A DNA stretch of 64,000 bases from Orlajensenia sp037404875 (GCF_037404875.1 NZ_JBBELO010000015.1:18157-82156), one strand, 5' to 3'; shown: positions 42,084 through 52,703, counted from the first letter of the stretch. Program-made: numbers and translations. The notes: generated by a model from the sequence alone, not told the origin.

Positions 42084-43838
42084 TCAGGCCTCCGGGCTCG
42101 CCGAGGGTGCGGCGAAGGACTGCGGCACCAGCGGCTGGGGCGCGGCGACGGACCCCGCGAGCGGCAGCCAGACCCGGAACGTCGCACCGCCGCCGGGCGT
42201 CTCGACGACGTCGACCGTGCCGTTGTGAGCCGCCACGATCGATGAGACGATCGCGAGGCCGAGTCCGCTTCCGCCGGTCTCGCGCGTGCGCGAGGTATCG
42301 GCACGCCAGAACCGCTGGAAGATCTTCTCGCGGATCTGCGGCGGGATGCCCTCGCCATGATCGATCACCGAGAGGATGGCGCGATCTGTGGCGCGGTCGA
42401 TGACGACACCGATCTCGATCGGCGAGCCGTCGGGCGAGAAACGCAGCGCGTTGCCGAGCAGGTTGGTCAGCACCTGGCGGATCTTGTTCTCCTCGGCGAG
42501 CACGACCGCCGGCTGGGGCTGGTCGACGGAGCCGATCGCCGCCGCGACGATGTTGCCCGAGGCGACGGCCTGCGAGTCGACGTGACGGTAGCGCCGCCCT
42601 CGCAGGCGGGCGATCGTCGCTCCGGCCAGCGCAATCGGACGCGTCGCGGGAACGGTGGCCGCCGAGGTGCGTGCCGGCTTCTTCGACGCCGAGGCGGACG
42701 CCGACGTCGAGGATGCCGTGAGCGGCACCGCCGGGGGACTGACGAGCTCATCGGCCGAGGCGGGAACGACCACCGTGATGGCGCGGTCGGGCTGGGAGGC
42801 CATGGCGTCCAGAGCCGCGTCGCGCGCGAGCGGAACGAGGTCGACGGGGGCGAGGGCCAGCGGCTTTGCCTCATCGAGGCGGGCGAGCGAGAGCAAATCC
42901 TCCACGAGGCCGCTCATGCGAATGGCCTCCTTCTCGATGCGCTCCATGGCCTGGCCCACCTCGTCGGGCGTCTGCAGTGCGCCCATGCGGTAGAGCTCGG
43001 CGTAGCCGCGCACGGAGACGAGCGGGGTGCGCAATTCGTGACTGGCATCGCCCACGAAGCGGCGCATCTGCTCGATGGTGCGGGCGCGGTCCTTGAAGGC
43101 GCGGTCGATGCGGTTGAGCATCGTGTTCAGCGAGCGGTTGAGCCGGCCGACCTCGGTGTTGGGGGTGGCTCCGCCGAGACGCTGGCTGAAGTCGCCGTCG
43201 GCGATGGCTGCGGCCGTCCGTTCCACCTCGCGCAGCGGCGCGAAGGTCGTGGTCACGAGCATGCGGGTGATGAGGCCGCCGAGGATCACGACGCCGACCC
43301 CGAAGCCGAGGAAGATCGACAGGTAGGTCGCCATGATGTTGTCGGTCTCCTGCAGCGAGACGGCGACGAGGGCGGTGCCCATCTCGGTCTCGTCGATCGC
43401 CACCGGAACCACCATGGCGTGGAACTCGGTGCCGGCGGTGTCGTACAGGGTCACGATGGTGCCGCGCGCGGCATACGCGCTCTGCAGCGAGAGGGGCTTG
43501 GCGAGCACCGGCAGCTCGGACCGGTCGCGGCTCTCCCAGTTGTGGTCGATGAGGTCGCCGTCATGGCGGAAGACGGCCACGTAGTACTCGCTCGCGGCGG
43601 CGTCGGTGCGGATGCTCGTGATGCTCGATCCGTCCTGCTCGCCGAAGAATCGCGAGAGGTTGCCCTGTGCCACCGTCTGCAGCCGGGCATCCACCTGTTG
43701 CTCGACGTACTGGCGCAGCATGGCCATGGTTCCGATGCCCGAGACGAGCAGGCCGGCGGTGAGCATGAGCACCGTCACACCGGTGATCTTGGTACGCAGG
43801 GAGATGCGGTTCCACCGCTCGGAAAGTGACTCATGCAT
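42084..43838 (-). CDS. two-component sensor histidine kinase
   Basis: The 584-residue kinase has membrane helices at about 17-42 and 172-194 around an extracytoplasmic sensor of about 130 residues. A HAMP domain (about 195-250) and HisKA (H267 in FVGDASHELRTPLVSVRGYAEL) follow. After an unusual Ser/Ala-rich insertion of about 70 residues (roughly 355-425) comes HATPase_c with LLGNALRFSPDG and GSGLGLAIVSSIVAAH. It resembles mycobacterial TrcS/TcrY kinases. The downstream response regulator gene is separated by 32 bp on the same strand. Signal unknown. Confidence 0.9.
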   Translation of the reverse strand: MHESLSERWNRISLRTKITGVTVLMLTAGLLVSGIGTMAMLRQYVEQQVDARLQTVAQGNLSRFFGEQDGSSITSIRTDAAASEYYVAVFRHDGDLIDHNWESRDRSELPVLAKPLSLQSAYAARGTIVTLYDTAGTEFHAMVVPVAIDETEMGTALVAVSLQETDNIMATYLSIFLGFGVGVVILGGLITRMLVTTTFAPLREVERTAAAIADGDFSQRLGGATPNTEVGRLNRSLNTMLNRIDRAFKDRARTIEQMRRFVGDASHELRTPLVSVRGYAELYRMGALQTPDEVGQAMERIEKEAIRMSGLVEDLLSLARLDEAKPLALAPVDLVPLARDAALDAMASQPDRAITVVVPASADELVSPPAVPLTASSTSASASASKKPARTSAATVPATRPIALAGATIARLRGRRYRHVDSQAVASGNIVAAAIGSVDQPQPAVVLAEENKIRQVLTNLLGNALRFSPDGSPIEIGVVIDRATDRAILSVIDHGEGIPPQIREKIFQRFWRADTSRTRETGGSGLGLAIVSSIVAAHNGTVDVVETPGGGATFRVWLPLAGSVAAPQPLVPQSFAAPSASPEA

Positions 43839-43870
43839 GGCTGTAGCAGCCTACGAACGCTGTCTGAGTA

Positions 43871-44563
43871 TCAGCCTTTCGTGGCCTTCAGCATGTACCC
43901 GAATCCGCGCTTGGTCTGGATCAGCGGCTCCGTCGAGTGCTGGTCGAGCTTGCGCCGCAGGTAGGAGATGTAGCTCTCGACGATGCCCGCATCGCCGTTG
44001 AAGTCGTACTCCCACACGTGGTCGAGGATCTGCGCCTTGGAGAGCACCCGGTTCGGGTTCAGCATCAGGTAGCGCAGCAGTTTGAACTCGGTCGGCGAGA
44101 GTTCGACGGGCACATCGCCCACGAGCACCTCGTGCGTGTCCTGGTCCATGGTGAGCTCGCCCGAGCGGATGACCGCCTCTTCGTCCGCGTGCATGGTGCG
44201 GCGCAGGATTGCCCTGATCCGGGCCACGATCTCGTCGAGGCTGAAGGGCTTGGTGACGTAGTCGTCGCCGCCGACGGTGAGGCCGGTGATCTTGTCCTCG
44301 GTGTCGTCCTTGGCCGTCAGGAACAGGATGGGAGCCGTGTACCCGGCCGAGCGCAGGCGCTTCGTGACGCCGAACCCGTTCATGTCGGGCAACATGACAT
44401 CGAGGATGATGAGGTCGGGTTCCTCCTCGAGCACGGCCGAGATGGCCTGCGCGCCGTTGCCCACAGCACGCACGGCGAAGCCCGCGAAACGCAGGCTGGT
44501 CGTGAGCAGGTCACGGATGTTCGGTTCGTCGTCAACAATGAGGATGCGTGGTCCGTCAGCCAT
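43871..44563 (-). CDS. OmpR-family response regulator (TrcR/PhoP-like)
   Basis: The 230-residue regulator has a receiver domain with D55 in LIILDVMLPDMNGFGV and a winged helix with ELSPTEFKLLRYLMLNPNRVLSKAQILDHVWEYDFNGDAGIVESYISYLRRKLD. The DFNGD-type loop is typical of the TrcR/PhoP branch. It lies upstream of and in an operon with the kinase. ATG 44563 is used because the frame above it is not family-like. Confidence 0.92.
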   Translation of the reverse strand: MADGPRILIVDDEPNIRDLLTTSLRFAGFAVRAVGNGAQAISAVLEEEPDLIILDVMLPDMNGFGVTKRLRSAGYTAPILFLTAKDDTEDKITGLTVGGDDYVTKPFSLDEIVARIRAILRRTMHADEEAVIRSGELTMDQDTHEVLVGDVPVELSPTEFKLLRYLMLNPNRVLSKAQILDHVWEYDFNGDAGIVESYISYLRRKLDQHSTEPLIQTKRGFGYMLKATKG

Positions 44564-44693
44564 ACTCTTAGTCTGCTGCGGTTTGTCTGGAACTTGGCTG
44601 GGAACTCTTCGAGGGCGTGTCGAGCGCTCCCCGATAGCGGGAGCATGGCCGAGATGACAGACTCGCAGACATGAGATCGGGGGCCCGCCGCAC

Positions 44694-45590
44694 ATGAAGC
44701 GGATCATCGGGCCGCGTGCCTTCGACTTCACCCGGCAGGTCGCCGTGATGGCCATCGTCAACCGCACGCCGGACTCCTTCTACGACGCGGGAGCCACCTT
44801 CGCACTGGATGCCGCGGTCTCGGCCGCGGAACGGGCTATCGAAGACGGGGCGGACTGGGTCGACATCGGCGGCGTGAAGTTCGCCCCCGGCGCACCCGTT
44901 CCGGTCGCCGAGGAGATCGAGCGGGTCATTCCCGTCGTGCGGGCCCTGCAGGGATCGGGAGCGGTGCTCTCGGTCGACACCTTCCATTCCGAGGTCGCCC
45001 GGGCGGCCATCGCCGCCGGCGCTCACGTGATCAATGACACCACCGGCATGCGCGACCCGCTCATGGCCGACGTGGTCGCCGACAGCGCGGCCACCCTCGT
45101 CATCACCCACTCGCTGGCGGCTCCGCGGCGGGCCTACCCCGCACCACGGTACGGCGACGTCGTGGGCGAGGTCGCCGACTTCCTGCGGAAGCGGGTCGAC
45201 GTCGCACAGCGTCAGGGCGTGCCGGCCGAGCGCATCGTGCTCGACCCCGGCCATGACCTCAACAAGAACACGCTGCACTCCCTCGAGCTGACCCGCCGGC
45301 TCGACGAGGTGGTTGCGCTCGGTTACCCCACGCTCGTGGCGCTCTCGAACAAGGACTTCATCGGTGAGTCGCTCGATCGCCCGCGTGCCGAGCGGGTGCC
45401 GGGGTCGCTCGCCGCTGCGGTGTGGTGCGTGCTGCACGGCGCGCGCATTCTGAGGGTGCACAACGTGCGCGAGAGCGTCGACGCCGTGCGGATGATCGAG
45501 GCCATCCAGGGCTGGCGCGAGCCGGCGTACCTGGAGCACAACATGGGTGCCGGCGTCACGGAGCAAGGCGGAGCCGATGCTCGACCGTGA
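44694..45590 (+). CDS. FolP2-type dihydropteroate synthase homolog
   Basis: The 298-residue TIM-barrel protein has NRTPDSFYD (about 23-31), SVDTFHSEVARAAIAAGAHVINDT and LDPGHDLNKNT. The loop that in true DHPS reads S-T-R-P-G is here GGVKFAPG (59-66), as in mycobacterial FolP2, whose DHPS activity has not been shown. A role in pterin metabolism is likely but catalysis is uncertain. Its 3' end overlaps the next gene by 14 bp. Confidence 0.85.
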   Translation: MKRIIGPRAFDFTRQVAVMAIVNRTPDSFYDAGATFALDAAVSAAERAIEDGADWVDIGGVKFAPGAPVPVAEEIERVIPVVRALQGSGAVLSVDTFHSEVARAAIAAGAHVINDTTGMRDPLMADVVADSAATLVITHSLAAPRRAYPAPRYGDVVGEVADFLRKRVDVAQRQGVPAERIVLDPGHDLNKNTLHSLELTRRLDEVVALGYPTLVALSNKDFIGESLDRPRAERVPGSLAAAVWCVLHGARILRVHNVRESVDAVRMIEAIQGWREPAYLEHNMGAGVTEQGGADARP

Positions 45591-46242
45591 CGAACTCCTG
45601 CGGCGCTACGCCCTCGCCGATCGGGGAACGCCGCACGTACGCGTGAACTTCGTCGCGAGCCTGGATGGATCGGCGACGATCGAGGGTCGCAGCGGAGGCC
45701 TGGGCAACGCCGACGACCAGCGCCTGCTCGGCGTGCTGCGCGAACTCGGCGACGTCGTGCTGGTGGGAGCCGGAACGGTGCGTGCCGAGGGCTATGGCGG
45801 AGTGCACGTGCCGCTCGCGCTCGTGTCGTCGTCGCTGGACCTGCCGGCCTCGCATCCGTTCTTCGCCGATGCCCCGTCGCCGAGGTTCGTCATCACGCAC
45901 GCCGCGGCGCCCGCCGCCCTGCGCGCGGAGCTCTCGAAGGTCGCCGAGGTGATCGTCTGCGGTGAGCGCACGGTCGACCTGCGGCTGGCGATCGCGGCCC
46001 TCGCAGAACGCGGCATGCCGAAGGTGCTGTGCGAGGGCGGGCCGCGCCTCTTCGGCGACCTGATCGCGAACGACCTCGTCGACGAGTTCTGTCTCAGCCT
46101 GTCGGCGATGCTCGTCGGGGGAGAGGGCAGGCGCATCGCCGAGGGCACGGATGGCGTGCACCAGCGGATGCGCCTGGCCGCGAGCATCCCGACCGAGCAG
46201 ATGCTGTTCCTGCGCTACGTGCGCCGCGGTCCCGACGGATAG
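45577..46242 (+). CDS. RibD-C/DHFR-fold pyrimidine reductase family protein
   Basis: The 221-residue protein resembles the C-terminal reductase domain of RibD. It has VRVNFVASLDGSATIEGRSGG, ELGDVVLVGAGTVRAEGYGG (NADPH binding) and KVLCEGGPRLFGDLIANDLVDEFCLSLS. No deaminase domain is present. Pairing and overlap with the FolP2-like gene suggest a shared pterin or folate role. ATG 45577 has AAGGCGGAG upstream. Confidence 0.85.
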   Translation: MLDRDELLRRYALADRGTPHVRVNFVASLDGSATIEGRSGGLGNADDQRLLGVLRELGDVVLVGAGTVRAEGYGGVHVPLALVSSSLDLPASHPFFADAPSPRFVITHAAAPAALRAELSKVAEVIVCGERTVDLRLAIAALAERGMPKVLCEGGPRLFGDLIANDLVDEFCLSLSAMLVGGEGRRIAEGTDGVHQRMRLAASIPTEQMLFLRYVRRGPDG

Positions 46243-46254
46243 AGCGGGCGGCGC

Positions 46255-47904
46255 TCAGGCCGCCATCTCGGTGAGCGAATGCGCGTCGAGGATCGTGTAG
46301 CTGTAGCCCTGCTCGGCGAGGAAGCGCTGCCGGTTCTGGGCGAAGTCCTGGTCGACGGTGTCGCGCGCGACGAGGGTGTAGAAGTTCGCCGAGAGGCCAG
46401 ACTCCTTCGGGCGCAGCAGGCGGCCGAGGCGCTGGGCCTCCTCCTGCCGCGAGCCGAACGAGCCCGAGACCTGGATGGCCACGGTCGCTTCGGGCAGGTC
46501 GACCGAGAAGTTGGCGACCTTCGAGACCACCAGCACCGGTGTCGTTCCCTCGCGGAACTCCTGGTAGAGGCGCTCGCGTTCATCGATGGGCGTGGCACCG
46601 GTCAGCTGCGGCGCGCCGAGGGTCTCGGCGAGCTCCTCGATCTGGTCGAGGTACTGGCCGATGACGAGGATGCGCTCGCCGCGGTGGTGCTCCACGAGTT
46701 GTCGCACGACGCCGAGCTTGGCCGGAGCGGTCGCTGCCATGCGATAGCGCTCGTCGTCGGCGGCTGCCGCGTAGGAGAGCCGATCGCTCTGCGGAAGGTC
46801 GATGCGCACCTCGTAGCAGGCGGCGGGGGAGATGAAGCCCTGCGCCTCTATCTCCTTCCATGGCGCGTCGAAGCGCTTGGGGCCGATGAGGCTGAAGACG
46901 TCGCCCTCGCGGCCGTCCTCCCGAACGAGCGTGGCCGTGAGGCCCAGGCGGCGGCGCGCCTGCAGCTCGGCGGTCAGCTTGAACACCGGTGCGGGCAGCA
47001 GGTGCACCTCGTCATAGACGATGAGTCCCCAGTCCAGCGCGTCGAGCAGGGCGAGGTGGGCGTACTCGCCCTTCCGCTTGGCCGTGAGGATCTGGTAGGT
47101 CGCGATGGTGACCGGCTTGATCTCCTTGGTCTGTCCCGAGTACTCGCCGATCTCCTCCGCCGTCAACGACGTGCGGCGCAGCAGCTCGTCGCGCCATTGC
47201 CGGGCCGACACGGTGTTGGTGACGAGGATGAGGGTGTTGGTCTTCGCTGTCGCCATCGCCCCGGCTCCGACGAGCGTCTTGCCGGCGCCGCAGGGAAGCA
47301 CGACGACGCCCGAGCCGCCCTCGAAGAAGTTCGCGACGGCCTTCTTCTGGTAGTCGCGCAGGTTCCAGCCCGAGGTCTCGAGCTCGATCGGGTGCGGCGT
47401 GCCGGGCGTGTAGCCCGCGAGGTCCTCGGCAGGCCAGCCGAGCTTGACGAGCTCCTGCTTGAGCGCACCGCGCGCCCACGGCTCGATGAGGAACGTGTCG
47501 GGGGTGGGATGCCCGATCAGCAACGGTGCGATGCGCCGGGCTCCGGCCACCTCGGTCAGGACGGGCTGGTCCACCGAGCGCAGCACGAGCTCGCCGTCGT
47601 CGTTGCGCTCGATGACGAGGCGACCGTAGCGGCTCACGGTCTCGGTGATGTCGATGCTTACCGTCTGGGGTACCGGGAACTTGCTGTAGCGCTCGAGCGT
47701 GCCGAGCATGTCGGCTGCCTCGTGCCCCGCCGCTCGCGCATTCCACAACCCCAGGCGCGTGATGCGGTAGGTGTGGATGTGCTCGGGCGCGCGCTCCAGC
47801 TCGGCGAACACGGCCAGGTCGTGGCGCGCATCCTCGGCGAGGGGGTGCGCGACCTCGAGCAGAACCGTGCGGTCACTCTGGACGATCAGGGGTCCATCAG
47901 GCAT
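46255..47904 (-). CDS. XPB-type DNA repair helicase (ERCC3 homolog)
   Basis: The 549-residue SF2 helicase begins MPDGPLIVQSDRTVLLEV as in mycobacterial XPB. Motif I PCGAGKT, motif II DEVH, motif III GLTATL and motif VI QRLGRLLRP are visible, with the RED-like block TLVREDGREGD. It unwinds DNA 3'-5'. Alternative starts at 47934 (ATG, overlapping the upstream TGA) or 47937 (GTG) would add 10-11 residues and imply coupling. I prefer 47904 on family length. Confidence 0.93.
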   Translation of the reverse strand: MPDGPLIVQSDRTVLLEVAHPLAEDARHDLAVFAELERAPEHIHTYRITRLGLWNARAAGHEAADMLGTLERYSKFPVPQTVSIDITETVSRYGRLVIERNDDGELVLRSVDQPVLTEVAGARRIAPLLIGHPTPDTFLIEPWARGALKQELVKLGWPAEDLAGYTPGTPHPIELETSGWNLRDYQKKAVANFFEGGSGVVVLPCGAGKTLVGAGAMATAKTNTLILVTNTVSARQWRDELLRRTSLTAEEIGEYSGQTKEIKPVTIATYQILTAKRKGEYAHLALLDALDWGLIVYDEVHLLPAPVFKLTAELQARRRLGLTATLVREDGREGDVFSLIGPKRFDAPWKEIEAQGFISPAACYEVRIDLPQSDRLSYAAAADDERYRMAATAPAKLGVVRQLVEHHRGERILVIGQYLDQIEELAETLGAPQLTGATPIDERERLYQEFREGTTPVLVVSKVANFSVDLPEATVAIQVSGSFGSRQEEAQRLGRLLRPKESGLSANFYTLVARDTVDQDFAQNRQRFLAEQGYSYTILDAHSLTEMAA

Positions 47905-47933
47905 AGCCGTCAAGTCTACCGGGTCGCCCGTCA

Positions 47934-49787
47934 TCACTCGGTGCTGATGCCCGCGATGGCCGAGAGCGGCAGCGTGCGCTCCATGTCCGCTCGTCGGTCA
48001 CGCGCCCGCATGCGCCCGCCGGCGACCGCCGTCGGTTCCAGCAGGTAGTCCGAGATCGCGCCGCCGGGCATCCGTACGCTCACGGTGAGTGCGCGCCTCT
48101 CCCGGATGGCCACCTCGATCTGGCGCGTGAGCCAGGCCTGGCCGGTCTCGCCCAGCTCCTCATCGGCTGCCCTCAGGCGCGCGACGAAGTCGGGATACGG
48201 GTCCGTCCGCTCGGGCGCGGACTGGCGGGCGAGGCGGCGGCGCTCGAGGTGCACGATGGTGCCGGCCGCATCCTCGGCCACCACGGGGTAGCGCCCGTCG
48301 CTCAACGCCCAGAAGACGATCTTGGGTTCGAACCTGCTGATGAGCCGGCCGGGGCCTGCGGCCACGAGCGAGAGTGCCGAGAGCGACTTGTCGACCACGA
48401 TCTGGCTGAGCAGGCCGGCGTCGTCGGAGCGCACCTGGGTGCGGCCGGGATCGGAGGGGATCGCGCTGACGCGCACCCGGCCGTAGCGGGCCGCCGTCTC
48501 CTCGATGAGGTAGCGCAGCGGCTGCGGCATGCCGCTCAGCGAGATCTCGGTGAGGAAGGAGGTGAGGGAGGCGGCATCCTCGCCGGCCGCCAGTGCGCGG
48601 CCGATCGAGGACGCGTTGACGCGGTAGCTGGATGCCAGCTCTCGGCTCTCGACGTCGGCGAGGGTGCGCAGCCGGGCGTCAATCGCGGGGGTGAGGGGGC
48701 CGGGTGCCACGATCGTGAGGTCGTGCTGCAGGTAGACCTTCTCGACCTCGGCAGGGAGGTTGCCCGCCAGCTCGGCCCGTGCCTGCTCCAACCGTCCGAG
48801 CAGCACCAGGCTGCCTGCCGCCCCCGGGGTTCCGCCGGCGACGATGCCGAGGTACTCCGCGTCTTCGCCGAACTCGTCGATGCGGGCTTCGAGAGTCTCG
48901 ACGGCGGCGGGGTAGAGCCAGCGTACGAACGCGCGCAATCCGTTCCACGGAACCCGAGCCGCCGCGAGGATGTCTTGCACGTCGCGCGGCAGGGCCGCGT
49001 GCCACGCCGACACGAGGATGAGCCAACGGTCGGCGGTCGAGCTGGCGAGCCAGGTTGAACCGGCATCGGCGACGAGCCAGTCCGCGCCCGAGCGGCCGAC
49101 CAGTCCTGCGCGAGCCGCGATGCGCAGGTGGGCCGGAACACGCTCGAGCGGCACCGCCATCGCCAGCGCCAGTCGCTTGCTGTCGGGCAGCGAGAGCCCG
49201 CCCTTGCCGAGTTCGCGGGCCGGCTCGATGTCGACGGCGGTCACCAGTTCCGCGATGGCCGCCGTGGTTCCGAAGGCGTGCTCGGCCGCGAGGCGATCGA
49301 CGAGCCGCGTGTCGACGGTGTCATTCGTCGCGACGGGTGTCGGCGGGAAGAACGCCGCGAGCGCTGCGACATCCGGCAGCCCCTCGGCGGGCCAGGCGGC
49401 GAAGCGCTCGGCCACCTCCCGGAACGGCAGCACGCCCTCGCTGTCGGCGACGCAGAGGAAGAGGTCGCATAGCTCTGCGGCGATTCTCGCGACGTCGGTG
49501 CGGGGCAGCGGCTCACCACGAAGTTCGGCGAGAGCCGAGACCAGTTCGTCGTAGGTGACGCGTGCGGGATCCGCACCCGGAGCGGCGTTCCGGGAGGCGA
49601 CGGCGAGCACCGCGAGGTGCGTGCGATCGAGCTGGGCGAGTTCTCTCTGGATGGCCTCGGGCGTCAGCAGCGCCTCGGCCAGGTCGAAGAAGTCGCGGAT
49701 GCCCGTGGTCGCGGCATCCCGACGTCGCAGGGCTTCGATCAGGATTTCGGGTGGGAGAGTGCGCAGTCGGGTCGCAAGGGGAAGCAT
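47934..49787 (-). CDS. helicase-associated (Helicase_C_3) protein, XPB partner
   Basis: The 617-residue protein has no ATPase motifs but ends in a Helicase_C_3/XPB-associated domain (about 340-500) with EKVYLQHDLTIVAPGPLTP and SSYRVNASSIGRALAAGEDAASLTSFL. It is always found next to XPB in actinobacteria (mycobacterial order Rv0861c-Rv0862c). It probably regulates or loads the helicase. ATG 49787 (MLPLATRLRTLPPE) is chosen. It is immediately upstream of the helicase. Confidence 0.88.
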   Translation of the reverse strand: MLPLATRLRTLPPEILIEALRRRDAATTGIRDFFDLAEALLTPEAIQRELAQLDRTHLAVLAVASRNAAPGADPARVTYDELVSALAELRGEPLPRTDVARIAAELCDLFLCVADSEGVLPFREVAERFAAWPAEGLPDVAALAAFFPPTPVATNDTVDTRLVDRLAAEHAFGTTAAIAELVTAVDIEPARELGKGGLSLPDSKRLALAMAVPLERVPAHLRIAARAGLVGRSGADWLVADAGSTWLASSTADRWLILVSAWHAALPRDVQDILAAARVPWNGLRAFVRWLYPAAVETLEARIDEFGEDAEYLGIVAGGTPGAAGSLVLLGRLEQARAELAGNLPAEVEKVYLQHDLTIVAPGPLTPAIDARLRTLADVESRELASSYRVNASSIGRALAAGEDAASLTSFLTEISLSGMPQPLRYLIEETAARYGRVRVSAIPSDPGRTQVRSDDAGLLSQIVVDKSLSALSLVAAGPGRLISRFEPKIVFWALSDGRYPVVAEDAAGTIVHLERRRLARQSAPERTDPYPDFVARLRAADEELGETGQAWLTRQIEVAIRERRALTVSVRMPGGAISDYLLEPTAVAGGRMRARDRRADMERTLPLSAIAGISTE

Positions 49788-49999
49788 CGCCGTCGCCTCA
49801 GCCTCGCGGTCCCGGCGCAACGCATATCATCTGCCAAGGATAGATCAGCCCCCGGATGCGGTCGCCGCGGCATCCTCTCGCGGGCGTGCGTACAGGTGGA
49901 ATGCGGCCGCGAACCCTTATGCCCATTGACGCTCGTACCGCGTATTGGGGGATCTCCGTCGCGCTCGCCGACACGCCGACACGGTGCGATTCGGCCGGT

Positions 50000-50269
50000 T
50001 CAGGCGCGCTTGGCCTCGCGCGAACGCCTCACCAGGCTCGTGACGAGCCACGCCACGATGAGCACGAGACCGATGGGCAGGCCGATGCCGGGAATCCAGA
50101 AGACCACCTGCCAGAACCCCTGCGAGAGTTCCGTCTGGCTCAGCCCGGATGCCGCGGCGATGAGCACGGCGATGATGCTGATGATCGACAGGCCGATGCA
50201 CGCGGCAGCCATGGAGGCGATGACGCGCTCGGCCCGATGGGCAGGCGCCCCGTTGGGTTCAGGACTCAC
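50000..50269 (-). CDS. small two-helix membrane protein
   Basis: The 89-residue protein has hydrophobic helices at about 17-42 and 55-79 and a basic tail RRSREAKRA. It starts with GTG at 50269. Homologs in related genera carry meaningless transporter labels. Function unknown. The 212-bp gap after it, up to the helicase partner start, shows no further gene. Confidence 0.7.
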   Translation of the reverse strand: MSPEPNGAPAHRAERVIASMAAACIGLSIISIIAVLIAAASGLSQTELSQGFWQVVFWIPGIGLPIGLVLIVAWLVTSLVRRSREAKRA

Positions 50270-50355
50270 CCCACCAACAATAGGAGCACCGCGCCTCTAA
50301 ACTGGACACCGGACGGCGTCGCACTTCGGCGCGCCCACAACCAAGCGAGGTTCAC

Positions 50356-50728
50356 ATGCCCACCGGCAAGGTCAAGTTCTACGACGACGAGAAGGGCTTC
50401 GGCTTCATCAGCTCCGATGACGGCCAGGAAGTCTTCCTGCACGCGTCGGCACTGCCCGCCGGCGCGAAGGTGAAAGCCGGCACGCGCCTGGAGTTCGGCA
50501 TCGCCGATGGCAAGCGCGGCGCTCAGGCGCTCTCCGCCCGGGTCATCGACGCCCCGCCGAGCCTGGTGAAGATGAATCGGCGTCCCGCCGACGACATGGC
50601 TGTCATCATCGAAGACCTCCTGAAGGAGCTCGACATCATCGGCGTCGGCCTCAAGCGCGGCCGCTACCCCGAGTCCGCTCGGGCGCACAAGATGGCCGCC
50701 GTTCTGCGCAAGGTGGCTGACGAGCTCG

Positions 50729-50736
<8 letters not shown>
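50356..50736 (+). CDS. CspB-like cold-shock protein with C-terminal extension
   Basis: The 126-residue protein has an N-terminal cold-shock domain (MPTGKVKFYDDEKGFGFI, VFLHASAL) and a helical extension (about 68-126) ending KMAAVLRKVADELDA. This is the longer actinobacterial CspB type. An RNA- or DNA-binding role is expected. Its stop overlaps the DUF3027 start by 8 bp. Confidence 0.92.
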
Positions 50737-51484
<748 letters not shown>

Positions 51485-51590
51485 CCACGCGAGGGTTCCG
51501 ACCACGACCGCCTTACGGCCGTCGGCTCGCGCCGGCTCGGGATCGGGCCGGCGTTCGCCGTCTTTCAGCCACAACCGCATCCGCGCCGCC

Positions 51591-52703
51591 TCAGAGGTGC
51601 TCGACGACGTACTCGATCGAGGCGATGAGGGCGCGCACGTCGTCGGGCTCGATGGCCGCGAAGGTCGCGAAGCGCAGCTGGTTGCGGCCGAGCTTGCGGT
51701 AGGGCTCCGTGTCGACGACGCCGTTGGAGCGCAGCGCGGCCGCGACATCCGCCGCCTTCACCGACTCGCTGAAGTCGACCGTGACGACGACGGGGGAGCG
51801 GTGCTCGGGGTTCGCGACGAACGGCGTCGCGTACTCGGCGCGCTCCGACCAGTCGTAGAGCAGGCCGGAGGACTCCGCGGTGCGGGCACCGGTGAAGGCG
51901 AGCCCGCCGTTCCCGTTCATCCACTCGAGCTGGTTCTCGAGCAACAGGAGCGTCGAGATGGCCGGAGTGTTGAGTGTCTGGTTGAGCCGGGAGTTGTCGA
52001 GGGCGTTCTTCAGGCTGAGGAACTCGGGAATGTAGCGATCGGCTGCGGCGATGGCCTCGATGCGCTCGATGGCCGCCGGCGAGAGGAGCGCGAGCCACAG
52101 GCCGCCGTCGGAGGCGAAGTTCTTCTGCGGCGCGAAGTAGTAGGCGTCGGCCTGGCTCGCGTCGAACCCGATGCCGCCGGCGGCGCTCGTCGCATCGATC
52201 ACGGTGAGAGCGCCCTCGTCGCCGTGCACGCGCCGCACGGGAGCTGAGACGCCGGTCGAGGTCTCGTTGTGGGTCCAGGCGTAGAGGTCGACGCCCTCGA
52301 TCGGCTCGGCCTCGCTGCGCGAGCCGGCCTCGGCCGAGCGAACATCGGGGGCCTGCAGCCACGGGGCACCGGCGGCGGCGGCGAACTTCTGGCCGAACTC
52401 GCCGAACACGAGGTTCTGGCTGCGGTTGTGGATGAGGCCGAAGGCGGCGGCATCCCAGAAGGCGCTCGATCCGCCGTTTCCGAGCACGACCTCGTAGCCC
52501 TCGGGAGCCTGGAAGAGCTCCGCGATGCCGGAGCGCACGCGGCCCACGAGGTTCTTCACGGGTGCCTGCCGGTGCGACGTGCCCATGATCTGCGCCCCCG
52601 CGCCGGCCAGGTAGGCCAGCTGCTCAGGCCGCACCTTGGAGGGCCCGCATCCGAAACGTCCGTCGGCGGGCAGGATCGATGCGGGAATGGTGATCTCAGG
52701 CAT
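51591..52703 (-). CDS. serC: phosphoserine aminotransferase
   Basis: The 370-residue PLP enzyme of serine synthesis belongs to the actinobacterial class V type. It has FGCGPSKVR at the N-terminus, GTSHRQAPVKNLV, HNETSTG, and DATSAAGG. The Schiff-base lysine is in YFAPQKNFASDGGLW. The length matches the mycobacterial enzyme. It is divergent from the DtxR-type regulator gene. Confidence 0.95.
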   Translation of the reverse strand: MPEITIPASILPADGRFGCGPSKVRPEQLAYLAGAGAQIMGTSHRQAPVKNLVGRVRSGIAELFQAPEGYEVVLGNGGSSAFWDAAAFGLIHNRSQNLVFGEFGQKFAAAAGAPWLQAPDVRSAEAGSRSEAEPIEGVDLYAWTHNETSTGVSAPVRRVHGDEGALTVIDATSAAGGIGFDASQADAYYFAPQKNFASDGGLWLALLSPAAIERIEAIAAADRYIPEFLSLKNALDNSRLNQTLNTPAISTLLLLENQLEWMNGNGGLAFTGARTAESSGLLYDWSERAEYATPFVANPEHRSPVVVTVDFSESVKAADVAAALRSNGVVDTEPYRKLGRNQLRFATFAAIEPDDVRALIASIEYVVEHL

